Of a stretch of DNA of 64,000 nucleotides, positions 37,850 through 49,486 are shown piece by piece. The notes beneath the pieces are model-generated. The model was given only the letters and a program-made list of their open reading frames with translations. It was not told the DNA's origin and made no database searches. The stretch is from NCBI RefSeq assembly GCF_000090795.2, contig NW_003546381.1:146857-210856 (forward strand), in the 5' to 3' direction. A program made the translations under genes and the position numbers. Every line of letters begins with the position of its first letter. Positions within the stretch are counted from its first letter, which is position 1. The DNA comes from Amphimedon queenslandica (lineage: Eukaryota > Porifera > Demospongiae > Haplosclerida > Niphatidae).

Positions 37850-40846
37850 ATGGCCTACATACTGCTATCGGATAAATATGGCAAGAAGAGAGGTTCAAGC
37901 CGTTTGGTCTCAAAAGGAGAAATTGTAGAACGAATCCCAGGAAATTCTTTTGATGGTTCAAGGCAGAACCATAACTACAGAGTTGTTTCTGATCCTGATA
38001 CTACATTTTGCGTCCAGCAATTATTCAATGAAGTAGATCAATTAGAGAGAAATGAAGCCAACTACTTACGAGCCATAAAAGACCCACTTATTAGAATACG
38101 TGAATATGAAAACAAGACAAGGTTAAATGAGATGCTAGATCTCAGCGTACACGATGTCGTCATAGTGAATAATGGCAATGGTGGGGTGTCGGTCCCGGTT
38201 CATGGCCGGATAGAATATATTGGTCCTTGGAGAGATCATCAAAAAGGAACATTCTTTGGAATCAATATTGCATTAGTGAGTACAAGTACATGTCATGTTC
38301 CAGCATTCACTGAACTGATTCATTCATTGATAGTTATCATATTGTGTTTTAAAGGTCTTGGTAATGAGTATTGGGTTTCCATACTCGGGGTTGGTTTAGA
38401 ACTAGTCTTAAGTAATTTGCCCCAAGAGTGACCAACCATGTATAAACCTGCTATTATTGTTGGCATCTAGTATTGTATAAACAAGGAAGGAACAGTAAAT
38501 AGCATCTAACTGGGCCAGCTTTGTTTTTCCTAGTAGGCAGAAACCGTTATTATGTTGTTCATGGCCCTCCTAAACTTTTAGCAAGAGTAGGTAATTTTGG
38601 TTATGTGGCTCAATCCAATTTTCATGTAAACTTGAGTTCCAAAAGTACAATGTAAAAATTGATACAAAAAGCTGTGGTTACTAATATTTACTATAATTAC
38701 ATTTGACCTCGCTCAGCTTTGTGTAGGTGAGGACTAGTTACTACTGTTGTCTGTCTGTCATTAGCATCATGTATTAACCCTTGAAAGTTATCAGCTAGAA
38801 ATATACAAAAATCAATGCAAATTCTCAGTTAGCAAAATAAAACTTCTGTTGCATTGAACTTAATAATGGTTGTTTTTATTGATGCAGGATAGCAGATATA
38901 AAGGAAAGGGAACAAGTAATGGCAGTCCTCATTTTAGCTGTGATACTAATGATGCTATATATGTTGCTATGGATAAAATAATAAAGAGATCTACTTATGG
39001 AGATCATCAATTTAATGTTAAGCCATCTGATGATACATCAACGCCAACCCTTAGACGGACCGAAAGCAGTAAGTTTAAGATGGATGTACGTGTTGTTCTC
39101 CAGTCTTTAAATGACAAAGTAATCCATGGAACTGTAAGATGGACTGGACCAATAATACTTCAGGGACAGACTATCACTGCTGTTGGAATAGAAACAGTAA
39201 ATTGATGCATGTATGTTTCTGATTTATAAGTTTCTTAATGATAATAGGATGAAGCGATTAATGCTACGAAAGATTTTCCAGATCTACATATACCAAGTTG
39301 TACCAGTGGGCTACAACACTTCACAGTTGCTCCTCCTCATGGTAAAATATATCTTCCTGAGCAGATGGTAGTCTATCCTGAAGATCACAAAGAAAAAATT
39401 GAAAGAAGCATCGAGTTAACCAAAATTGCTAGTAACTATGACATTGATGTATTCTCTTTATGTGCCCAGGATCATCTTTTGGAAGAAGCATCTAAAGCCA
39501 CTAAGATACCTGACCAGCAGATGGCAAAAGCATCAAAAGTAAATATTGTTGAATTTGCTTTTATGATGACCAATTATATATTGTAGCTTGATGTAAATGA
39601 AGATAAGAGAAAGGCAGCAGAGTTTGGGATTTCTCTGAGAGAGTATCAAGCTCAGCAGAGGCTGTTCAATGAACATTCACCAAAAGAGACTGATAAACCA
39701 TTACAAACAAAAACTTTGCCCCCATATATGCGTTCTGTATCTCGTGACAGACACTTTGACAAGCGGAAATCTGCTGGCGTTATACCATCACAGCAACTAA
39801 ATTATGAAACTACTGAAGAAAACAGGCAGCTTAAAGCAGTTCAAGAAGAGCAACGACGCAGAATCCAGCAATTAGAAAAAGAAAAATCCGACATAACACA
39901 AGCAAAACAAGACTTGGAACAACGTTTTGATCAGATGAGAGCAGAGCTAGATGAGGTTTCAATGCAAAAAAGTGAACTAGAAACTCAAGTTCGATATTAC
40001 CGGCAGCAATTAACAGAAGGACCATCACTACCAGGCAAGGAACCTTGGGAGATTGATCGCAGGGACATTCAAGTGACAAACCAGAAGTTAGGACATGGAG
40101 GGTGGGGAGAAGTTTACGTAGGAATATATTTTAAGCAACAAGTTGCTGTTAAGAAATTGCACACTAGCATAGAGGAGCATTTTACTAGCACAATTATAGA
40201 AGAAATAAAGACCATGTCTAAGTTGTGTCATCCTAATCTTCTTCAGTTTATTGGAGCTGTATTTGTCAATGATGGCCCCGAGTCAGGCTCTAAAATGCTT
40301 ATTACAGAAATAATGGATATGTCCTTAAGAGCTGCTTATGAAAGGCGTATATTGACTCCGGCAGACAGAGATATTATTCTTAGAATAATGCATGATGTAG
40401 CTGTTGGTTTAAATTACTTGCATTCTCTACCAGATCCTATCATCCATCGTGATGTCAGCAGTGCTAATGTTCTCCTTGAATCAAAGGGCAGTAATAAATG
40501 GAAAACCAAGATCTCAGATTTTGGATCAGCCAAGCAATCACGTCAGGCTTATTCAAGAGGTGCAGGAGCAATGGTTTATAGTGCTCCAGAGTCATTCCCA
40601 CAAGGTTGGAAAGAGCAGAGAAAGAGACAAACAACAAAAATGGATGTTTACAGTTATGGGATTTTACTCTGTGAAGTGCTTTTGTGCCAATTCCCGGATG
40701 AACAGCAATATCATGATAATTTAATTGATCAAATCGATGATTTTCGTTTACAATGTCTGATTGACTCGTGTGTATCAACAGAGCCAGAGAAACGTCCATC
40801 AATGAATAATATATTAAAAGAATTGGATCATTATCTTTTATTATAG
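37850..40846 (+). CDS. CYLD-like CAP-Gly domains fused to a TKL protein kinase, 761 aa
   Basis: Exons 37850-38275, 38888-39196, 39248-39538 and 39587-40846 all meet in phase 0 (762 codons with stop). Residues ~115-195 form a CAP-Gly module like the first one of CYLD: VHGRIEYIGPW, GTFFGINIAL, then KGKGTSNGSPHF (canonical GKNDG degenerate) and DAIYVAMDKI. A second, more diverged module spans ~220-305 (VIHGTVRWTGP, ITAVGIET). A charged coiled coil (~418-490) leads to a TKL-type kinase at ~500-761: glycine loop LGHGGWGEVYVG, VAVKK (Lys531), catalytic IIHRDVSSANVLL (629-631 HRD), SDFGSAK and YSAPES. The kinase should be active. CYLD itself has CAP-Gly plus a deubiquitinase; no peptidase domain is present. 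It may link microtubule or NEMO-type partners to kinase signalling, by inference. Confidence 0.88.
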
Positions 40847-41115
40847 AGCTATAGTGTATAAGTTTTTTGTCATTAATTTTTTATTTCTTAGTCAGTTGAT
40901 TAATCAGAAGCAAGCATCACTAAGTACTGGTAGTACCTCAAACATCATAATTATCATTTTAACAGGAAATGAATATAATCTACATACAATTTATCTTTTT
41001 TTCATAAGCATGTTTTCGTTTGTTATACTGCTATAAACTTCATGTATTAAATTAAAATGCATAATATGCTATACTGGTATAAAAATGAGAGTTACATGTA
41101 GTGTAGTCAGTTATG
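40847..41115. other. 3' flank of CAP-Gly kinase gene up to assembly gap
   Basis: AT-rich; no feature recognised. It may contain 3' sequence of the convergent RAD9 gene, but no matching exon was seen. Confidence 0.35.
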
Positions 41116-41597
41116 NNNNNNNNNNNNNNNNNNNNNNNNNNNNNNNNNNNNNNNNNNNNNNNNNNNNNNNNNNNNNNNNNNNNNNNNNNNNNNNNNNNNN
41201 NNNNNNNNNNNNNNNNNNNNNNNNNNNNNNNNNNNNNNNNNNNNNNNNNNNNNNNNNNNNNNNNNNNNNNNNNNNNNNNNNNNNNNNNNNNNNNNNNNNN
41301 NNNNNNNNNNNNNNNNNNNNNNNNNNNNNNNNNNNNNNNNNNNNNNNNNNNNNNNNNNNNNNNNNNNNNNNNNNNNNNNNNNNNNNNNNNNNNNNNNNNN
41401 NNNNNNNNNNNNNNNNNNNNNNNNNNNNNNNNNNNNNNNNNNNNNNNNNNNNNNNNNNNNNNNNNNNNNNNNNNNNNNNNNNNNNNNNNNNNNNNNNNNN
41501 NNNNNNNNNNNNNNNNNNNNNNNNNNNNNNNNNNNNNNNNNNNNNNNNNNNNNNNNNNNNNNNNNNNNNNNNNNNNNNNNNNNNNNNNNNNNNNNNN
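41116..41597. other. Assembly gap (482 N)
   Basis: A run of 482 N. The bases after it (41598-41800) are repeat sequence. The last RAD9 exon may lie in the gap. Confidence 0.99.
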
Positions 41598-41800
41598 GAG
41601 CTGATTCTGATCAAAATTGGATTATGGATTTTTAAAAACTTGTTGAAAATCAATTTAATATGGTACAAGATGGCAGAATAGTTGACATTCGCAAAAATTA
41701 ATTCCGCGAACTTCTGGATATGTGTCATTTGCAAAAATTATTATCTACCAAAAAACCACAATACAGTATTTAGCTCATTCGTATGCTTTGTGGGAAACCC
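41598..41800. repeat. Repeat fragments right of the gap
   Basis: A CAGGGTTTCC-family piece ('gagctgattctgatcaaa', 'gctttgtgggaaaccct') plus an internal block shared with the MITE at 43349 ('tggtacaagatggcagaata'). Confidence 0.65.
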
Positions 41801-41825
41801 TTAGTACAGGACATGTATCTCTTAC

Positions 41826-44800
41826 CTTCTTTAATGGAGGTGGAGTACTCGGAACTACACCAGAACAATCAAACTCTTTATCATCATCAAACTCTGATGG
41901 CACTGGTTCTAATGATCTCCTATTACTTGAGCCTGTAAATGATTCCAAATTAGCTTAATAGAATAAGCACTCCTGGTTTATTACATTACCTTTGTATTGA
42001 GAATTGTTAGAGATATTAACCAATGGTTTAAATGCAGGTGTTTCTCTATCTGCTGTTAATATTTCCTTTTCATCATCCAGTAGTAAAGAATCCATTGCAT
42101 GACTAGTGGTAGCATACGATAGCTGATGAGGTTCATTCTGATGAGATCTTAAATCAGTTTCATTAGTTCCAGCAACACAAGTTCTTTCCAAATCTTTTAG
42201 TGGTACATAAATTTGTGATACATTGTCTGGTATATAGGGACTATCATCATGATTTAATGTCTGATGAACTGATGTTGCTTCAATAGTAGCCGAGATATTT
42301 GTTTCTTGCTGTGTTGGTTCTTCCTCTTGATTATCCATTAATGATGCTAATACAACATCAGCAGTATACTGAGGGTTATCATCAATACTGAAAACTACAG
42401 GACTAACAAAAGTACTAATCATCAATCAGTAATGGTTATCCATTGACAAAAAATGAAACACTTAGTTGTAGCTTTAAGAGCACATGCATTAATTAAAAAA
42501 AAGCAGAAAATGCTAGCTACATGTATGTAACAGCTGTAATTCCTTGATAAATGCAATTCTTGTCTTATACAATTTTAAACTCATTACCACCAGTCATTTC
42601 AATGCCTGTGACAAAACCAAGCAATACTCTCAAACATTCAAATATACATGTATGTATGTGGTAGCATTGACATGAAAAATAAAAAAAATATAATAAGCAG
42701 AAAGCAAACCTGCCACATGAATTGAAATTAATGTTCAAGCAATCGTCCAATGAGTCAGTAAATGCTAGTAATGCCTGTCCAAGAAAAAGGATTAACAATA
42801 CATACATGTACATGCACATTATAAGTGTAGTTTATGCACATTTTTGTTAAATTAGATATTGCACATTTACACATGTACATGTACATACAGGAAATGTGTT
42901 GATCTGATGTACATGTAGTATAGAGTACGCTGTATGTACATGTACATGTACATGTATAAATACAGGTACAGTATGAGCAAGAGTACATGTATCTTACTCT
43001 CAATTCTTTGAGACAAAAAGTGACAGATGTTTCTTTTGAAATTTCAAACGAGTCAAATTCTTCCGACAACAAATAAATTTCGGTTGAAATGGATCGACTA
43101 TCTAGAAGGAAAAAAAGACACATGTGTGACAAATATCAAAAAGATATTAATGGCAGTGCCAATATTTGTTTGGCAGAAGCAGGCACAAACATTTTAAAAA
43201 TTTGGCAAGTAAACCTGTAAACAATTAAATAATAGTCCAATTATTACATTCATTAGAGAGGCATTAAAGCAAATGTTAATAAATGAGAAAAATTATTTTA
43301 AAAGCTCAAATAATTATAATTGTTATCAAACATATCATACTACAAGTATACACCATATGGCGGGTTATTTTTGAGGATAACAAATTTCACGAATTTCGGG
43401 AATTTTTCAAGATTGGCGGAATTAAATTCCTTGAAAATCAATTTAATATGGTACAAGATGGCAGAATAGTGAAAGTTTGCGAAAATTAATCCTGCGAACT
43501 TCCGGATACAGGTCATTCGCAAAATTTATTATCCTCAAAATAAACCCGCTATACAGTACATCAGAAAAGGAAATAAAAGGGGAAATTCTCTCCTAGTCAA
43601 TTTTGCCACAAAAAGTGTCTTCAGCCCAATTTTTTAGCTTGAAAAATTCATAAAAATTCAGTTTGATTAAAATAAACTCAAACTTGCTACACAACACAAG
43701 AAAGTGTACAAGTATCGGAAAATATTATTTAAAAATGGAGAATTCTTTACTTACCATTTTGGTGAACTTTGGCCCAAGGCCCTGTACTGTACAGGGTCTT
43801 TGACCAGATTTTGGAGCAACTTTTAAAATTTATAAAAAATTCAATTTTGATTGGAATCGACTCAAACTTTCTACACAATATACAAGTAAGTACATGCATA
43901 TGCATCAGAAAATGTAATAAATTCTTACATAGACAAAGTAAATTTTGCCAAATTTGGCTAAAAATTCATAAAAAATCCCCTTTTGATTGGAATCAGCTTA
44001 AACTTTCTACACAACATACATGTAAGTACATGTACATAACAGCATCAGAAAATGCAATAAAATTACCTCCAAAATCTTCATTATAGTTCTTTAACTGTAT
44101 CTTGTCATTCATAGCAACAAGAGTTACTTCGTCTTGACTATTGGGAAAGTTGACAACCACTTCACTCAACGAGCTATTAAGATTGAAATTTATGATAATT
44201 ACCCAGAAAATACAAAAGTTATGTATAATATTATTTTGGCATCTATCTTTTATACATGTACATGCACATGTGTATATGTAAACAGTTTCCATTAAAAATT
44301 TTCTGGGGATATTAAATCTAGAGTATAGTCGGTTTCATTTGAGTTGCCACAGGAAGTAAATCAATGTTTGCATCATAAAACGTCATTCCTAGCCACACCC
44401 AAAAATGGTGGCAGAGTGCAAGTAAACTCTTTCATAGAGCGTTTCTTCACCTCTAAGACCTTTTATTGTCTGTTTTATCCTTGCTTTGGATACCACTACC
44501 TTTAGTTATCACTGGCTAGACCTTCTTTCTGTTGTAAAACTGACAAAGACCTCGGATACGGAAGATAGCAACCTAGGTGCTAGCCGGGTTGAGTCTAATG
44601 AAGAATAACGGCGATCAAGAAGGCTGCAGACAGGTATAGCAGCTGTTTTCCAGTAGTATAGACTGCTAGTTGAATGCCTGCTTCTTTAGAGGACCTTATC
44701 TGTCTGTTTTTATTTTATAAAATAAAAAACATTAATTTTGTTAAAATAATAATGAGATGCAAATGATATTCAAGAGTGTGATGTAAGCTTGAACGTAATG

Positions 44801-46717
44801 ATTCATCATGGCGGCCCCTTTGAACTAGAGCGGAAGAACCCATTCAGAATCTTCCAGAGTACCTAGAGACTCAAAAATTGCTACAGATTTTCGGAAGAAC
44901 CCGTTATGCAACTATACTAAGTTTCAGGTTGCTAGCATTAGTAATAAAAAAGTTATAAGGGGTGGTGCTTGGGCAACTCAACTGAAACCGACTATACATG
45001 TATATAATAATAGTAAATTTCAGTATTTAAATAGCAAAGCAAAATTAATATCCAAAACAATAATGCAAAATCTAATAAATCTGTAATGCATATACCTTGA
45101 TACTCCACCCAAATGATTAAAACAGTTTTCCTTGTTATAAACAGCTTTTAGCATTTCACAGTCATTGTAATTAATTCTATGCCGTTTTGTAATGCCTACA
45201 GTATATAAAAATCAACTATTTTATTTAAATTTCCCACACAATAATTATTAAATGATCAAAAACACTAGATTAAATTTTAAATATTCATACCATGTTTACA
45301 AAGGAATATAACTGCTATTGTGGATGAGTCTGAATCAATTGATATCTGACACTGATTGACAGTCTTTTCCAATGAAGACAATGCTCGGAATATTAACAAA
45401 AGACACTAAAAGTAAAATAAATAAAAACAATAAATAAAAACAATAAAAACAATCAACGATGCTCATGTTGATTACGGACCTTTGATAACACCTTGCAACA
45501 AAAAATGCTACCCTCTCCATTTAAGACAGAGCTGTCTGCTCCAATTCTATAAGAATCAAAAAAGCTTTTCTTGAATTCAAAGCAAGCATATGCTGATCTT
45601 GCAGAGTTGACTGTCTTGAAAGAAAGCTACAAGTACAATGTACAACAGAAACGGTTAAATGATATAGAATTTTATACTTAAAACACATCTTTTATTTAAT
45701 TATCATGTACATGTAAGTACAATCTCTCTAAACAAAAAATGATACAATAAAGCACTCAAGAATATATACAGTATAGCTAATACAGGCAATTAGATGCATG
45801 TGCAGGGTTTCCCAAGGGATTTTGGCATACTACCACATGTATAGTACAGCTAGGGTATTTAAACAAAAATCAAAAGGAGAGAATTTTCCATTTTAATATA
45901 TTTTTCTGATGCAAATACATATACTTATGTTGTGTAAAAAGTTTCAGCTGGTTTCGATCAAAATTTGATTTTTTATGAATTTTTAAAGTTGCTCAAAAAT
46001 TGGGCCAAACACCCTGTACTATAGTACAGTGACTTTGGCCAATTTTCATCAAAAATGACTAGGAGAAAATTCTCAATTTTTATAATTTTTTCCGATACAA
46101 ATACATGTACTTATATTGCATAGAAAGCTTGAGCTGATTCTGATCAAAATTAGATTTTTAATGAATTTTTAAAGTTGCTCAAAAATTGGGTCAAACACCT
46201 GTACTATAGCACAGTGGCCCAATTTCATCAAAAAATGACTAGACAAAAATTTTCCATTTTTTATAATTTTTTTCTGATACACATACTTAGGTGGCGTAGA
46301 AATTCTGAGCTGATTCCAATCAAAGTTAGATTGTCTATAAATTTTTCAAGTTGCTGCATGCTTTGTGGTATGTATGTGATTACGTGTATGCTCCAACTGA
46401 CTAATTTTCTACTACAATGGAATTGCTTACTCCATGTTTTCTCGTTTCAATGAAGATTTCTTCTCCAATTTTGCAGAGACAATGAATTGCTTTTCCAAAA
46501 GCTAAAATATAATTTAAAAAATTACATATTATAACACACTGCATGAGACACAGAGTGATGTGCATAAATATGGTCAGTGTTATTCCTGTGCAATAAATTT
46601 TTGAAACAATACAGAGCCTGATTCAATTACATGTATATATAATTCATTCAGACAAACTGAGGCCATAACAATTTTTTTCTTACCATGTATACCAGTATCA
46701 GGAATAAAACACTTCAT
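41826..46717 (-). CDS. RAD9: RAD9 homologue, 9-1-1 checkpoint clamp subunit (last exon missing)
   Basis: Ten exons (minus): 46717-46684, 46501-46431, 45626-45480, 45405-45291, 45195-45096, 44173-44067, 43101-42998, 42774-42710, 42402-41990 and 41932-41826, 421 codons in frame. The start MKCFIPDTG parallels RAD9's MKCLVTGGN. PCNA-like blocks follow: FGKAIHCLCKIGEE, LSFKTVNSARSAYACFEF, RALSSLEKTVNQCQISI, ETSVTFCLKELR, and PVVFSIDDN with VVLASLMDN. The tail is acidic and Ser/Thr-rich and ends at VVPSTPPPLKK, just where RAD9 proteins continue with 'FRSLFFG'. That terminal exon is not seen and is probably in the gap at 41116-41597. RAD9 forms the 9-1-1 clamp with HUS1 and RAD1 and recruits TOPBP1 through its phosphorylated tail. 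Introns hold several transposons. Confidence 0.92.
43349..43558. mobile_element. MITE, fourth TACCGTATA-type subfamily
   Basis: Ends 'tacaccatatggcgggttat' and 'ataaacccgctatacagta' are inverted repeats, with subterminal 'tttgaggataa'/'ttatcctcaaa'. The body includes 'tggtacaagatggcagaata'. Intronic in RAD9. Confidence 0.8.
43559..44060. repeat. CAGGGTTTCC-family monomers in a RAD9 intron
   Basis: About three diverged ~150-180-base monomers abut the MITE on its right; the last reaches to just before RAD9 exon 6. Motifs include 'ttggaatcagcttaaacttt' and 'ccctgtactgtacagggt'. Confidence 0.65.
44324..44995. mobile_element. TA-flanked element with 25-bp inverted ends, ~670 bases
   Basis: Left end 'tatagtcggtttcatttgag' and right end 'ctcaactgaaaccgactata' match in inverted orientation over about 24 of 25 bases (44324-44348 and 44971-44995). 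TA dinucleotides at both borders fit a Tc1/mariner-type target. No transposase frame. Intronic in RAD9. Confidence 0.8.
45803..46370. repeat. CAGGGTTTCC-family element, three monomers
   Basis: Left end 'cagggtttcccaagggattt' (45803), then three reverse-oriented monomers containing the palindrome 'ctgtactatagtacag'. The right terminus is eroded near 46366. Intronic in RAD9. Confidence 0.7.
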
Positions 46718-46850
46718 CATTTGGAGGCCTGCCACAGGATTCCGACCTTTCAAACAGAGTGAGAAAAGCAAAGATGATGTCCTGCATTTTCAGACATTTT
46801 GTATCAAATTTAACCCATTCAAATCCAGCCCCACCTCCTTTTTAGCAAAA
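46718..46850. promoter_or_regulatory. Bidirectional promoter between RAD9 and the gene at 46851
   Basis: 133 bases separate the divergent starts. No canonical motif stands out. Confidence 0.45.
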
Positions 46851-48827
46851 ATGGCCTCAAAATGGAAGGAGGTGAGAAATGATCTGGAGAAAAGCATAGA
46901 GCTTAAGAGGTTTGTTGAGCACATCACGCTTGCTATTAGAGAACAATTGGACTCGTCTAATGCTACTGGCGAGAGCTTATCTAAGCTTATTGAGGAGAAA
47001 ATACAAGAAACACTAACTGGAGGAGAGGTTGTGTACACTGCACTGCAGGATAAAGTAGCTCATGAAGTTAAGTCACACTTCTTAGACGGCAAAACTTCCA
47101 AGAAAGATGCAATACTTCAAACTGCTGCTGACATGCTTGTGGAGAATCCTTCACTAAGATCTATGTTAACTGTGTTTGTAAACACCCCACTACACGTACC
47201 ACTGAGAAAAGCATTGTGGAGTATTATATTAAAAGATCAGACTTCAAGAGAGCAGTTTTTGATGATCAATGAAGGAATGGAAAGAAAGAAATCGTTATTT
47301 GATCCTGAGCTGTTGTCAAGATGTGCTAGTATTCTGGAAGGGAAATGCTTAGCAGAGTTTTCGAAACACAAGCAGTTGTCATATGAGTATTGTGCTATTT
47401 TAAGTTTTTGGAAGGATAAGTCAAAAGCTGAACTGACCACAGCAACCTGCTTGCTCTGTCTTCCATTTCTCAATTTATTCAAAGATGAACTTCGCCAATC
47501 ATCTAAGGAAGTTAATTGGCCAATAGTCGCTGCTGTTGCAGAAATGTTCACATCTTACATGCGAATATTGCCGCTAAACATGAGGAATGTTAGGCAGAGC
47601 TCTCAGGTCAGTGGGAATCTAATTAAATCACTTATCTCAGTTGCATTATTGTCTTTCATTATTTAGTCATTGCGAGCTCTTGAAGCATTGTGCAAGGAAG
47701 TAGAAGGCGACTTGGATCCTATACTGGTTAATCATCTGAGGGAGATTTTTGTATCTCGATCTGGCAAAAATACAAAAGAGGCTTTTCACTATCATCTTAG
47801 TATTCTTCTTCATGAGTTTCTGCAGAGAATGTTCATTGGTTAGGATGACCATGCAATGTACCGTGTAACTGTTAGAGTAACTTTTTAGGAATTCTTTCCA
47901 TTGATGTTGTGTCTTATATGCTTGATCAATGCTTCATGATACTGGAAGTCCCCAACTGTTCATTTATGCATTATCTTGTTGCATCATGGCTTTGTTTGCT
48001 TGAAAAAAAGCTAATCAATTGTCAAACGGTAAGATTATTTATTGAGTATTTAATTAATTGAATATTTATGAGTAGGTAGAAAAGGTTTCAGAGACATTGG
48101 CCAAATATTCTCTTAGTTTAACAGTTGCTGATTTTCAGGGAGTGGTATGAAATTATTTGTAATTATTTGTATTTAATTACATGTAGATTAAAGAAAAATA
48201 TCTTGCAAACATTATGTCTAAAGTTGATGTTGTAAAACATGATCATAGTACAAAGAAGCAAGTGGGACGAAAAGTCACTAGTAGATCAATCAATTCACGT
48301 ACCAGTTTCAATGACAGTGAGATTTCTGAGAGAGGGAGATCAGCGCTTGAAACTCCTGTAAGCCAACAAGACAAAAGACAGTAAGTATACAAACTAAATG
48401 CACATGTTATGTAATTTTAATGGGAAAAATAGGAAGGAGAAAAATGAAATTGAGGCAGTAAGTCATTGCGTGCATTTGTACATATTAATAACTGTAAAAA
48501 TTTACAGGAAAAATTGAAATATGATACAGATATTGCAAAGCTTCAAGCAGAACTTGAATTGTTAAAAAAGGTGATTATTCAAATTTTGTAACATTGTGAT
48601 TTTTGAATTAATAGGCAGTGCATGGACGAGTGTCTATTATAAAAAGAGCAGAGTCATCAATAGTTACAGAACCTCCTGAGTTACCTGCATCATTGCCTCC
48701 ATTAAATAATACAAACGAAGTAGAGTTGGATCCTTACAATATAACAGAGTCAGATGTTGCTAATATGTGGCTTGGAATTATGAGAAGATTTACTGCTGCT
48801 AAATATTTAAGTATAGGACAGACTTAA
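46851..48827 (+). CDS. Unrecognised helical protein, 543 aa, 8 exons
   Basis: Exons 46851-47606, 47667-47838, 47889-48028, 48076-48144, 48187-48380, 48433-48457 (a 25-base microexon), 48508-48570 and 48615-48827 close in frame. I do not recognise the family. The first ~390 residues look all-helical, with repeated hydrophobic helices (LRSMLTVFVNTPLHVPLRKA, WPIVAAVAEMFTSYM, HYHLSILLHEFLQRMF) that could form a HEAT- or TBC-like solenoid. A Ser/Lys-rich linker follows (GRKVTSRSINSRTSF), then a short coiled coil (IAKLQAELELLKKAV) and a Pro-rich stretch (EPPELPASLPPL). There is no signal peptide or membrane segment. It shares a 133-base divergent promoter with RAD9. It is clearly a real gene, given consistent phases over seven introns. 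Confidence 0.8.
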
Positions 48828-49486
48828 ATGGAACATTATTATTTTATTACTTTTAGTTTGCCATGGGACTGAAGAAGAAAAGAAGCAACTGCAAAATATA
48901 TAGGTATATTTCTACTATAAGCAAAACTCTATACTAGCTGTTTCTTGTAATTATTGTTTTGTTAATGCTCCTATTATACCTATACCTTCCAACATAATTT
49001 ATTTTAACATTTTTATTTTTATTATTAGATATATGTTTTTACACATGAAAAGGACATTATTAATTTTTTGTCATTCATTTTTAATATTGGCAACTAAATC
49101 ACTTTATTAGAGTAATTTAGTTATTATTATTATTAGATTCTATGTTTTTCAGTGAAATTGTGCTCTATTTATTATTATTTTATTTGTTGACAATGTTGTA
49201 CAACAAGATTTATATCTTTTTATGTAGTAACTAAAAATGTTTTTAGTGCCCTCAATGCTTGCTGCCACAGATAGTGTATATACCTGTGCATGCATGTGCT
49301 GCAACTTGGTATGTTGTTGTCACAACTAGTTATGTATAGACCCATATTGTATTCATGAAAAGGAAATTCTTAGACTTTTGTCACTGGAATAAGTATAGTG
49401 TTAAAAAGTTCACACAACTTAGCTAATTAAAATTCCAACTATATACTGTATAAATTTGTATAGTCAAACTTAAAAATTAACCGTCA
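48828..49486. other. Convergent intergenic region, nothing recognised
   Basis: AT-rich 3' flanks of two convergent genes. No frame or known repeat seen. Confidence 0.5.

Noticed and set aside
41085-41734. Long frames across the N gap
   Set aside because: They consist of unknown bases with repeat sequence at the ends.
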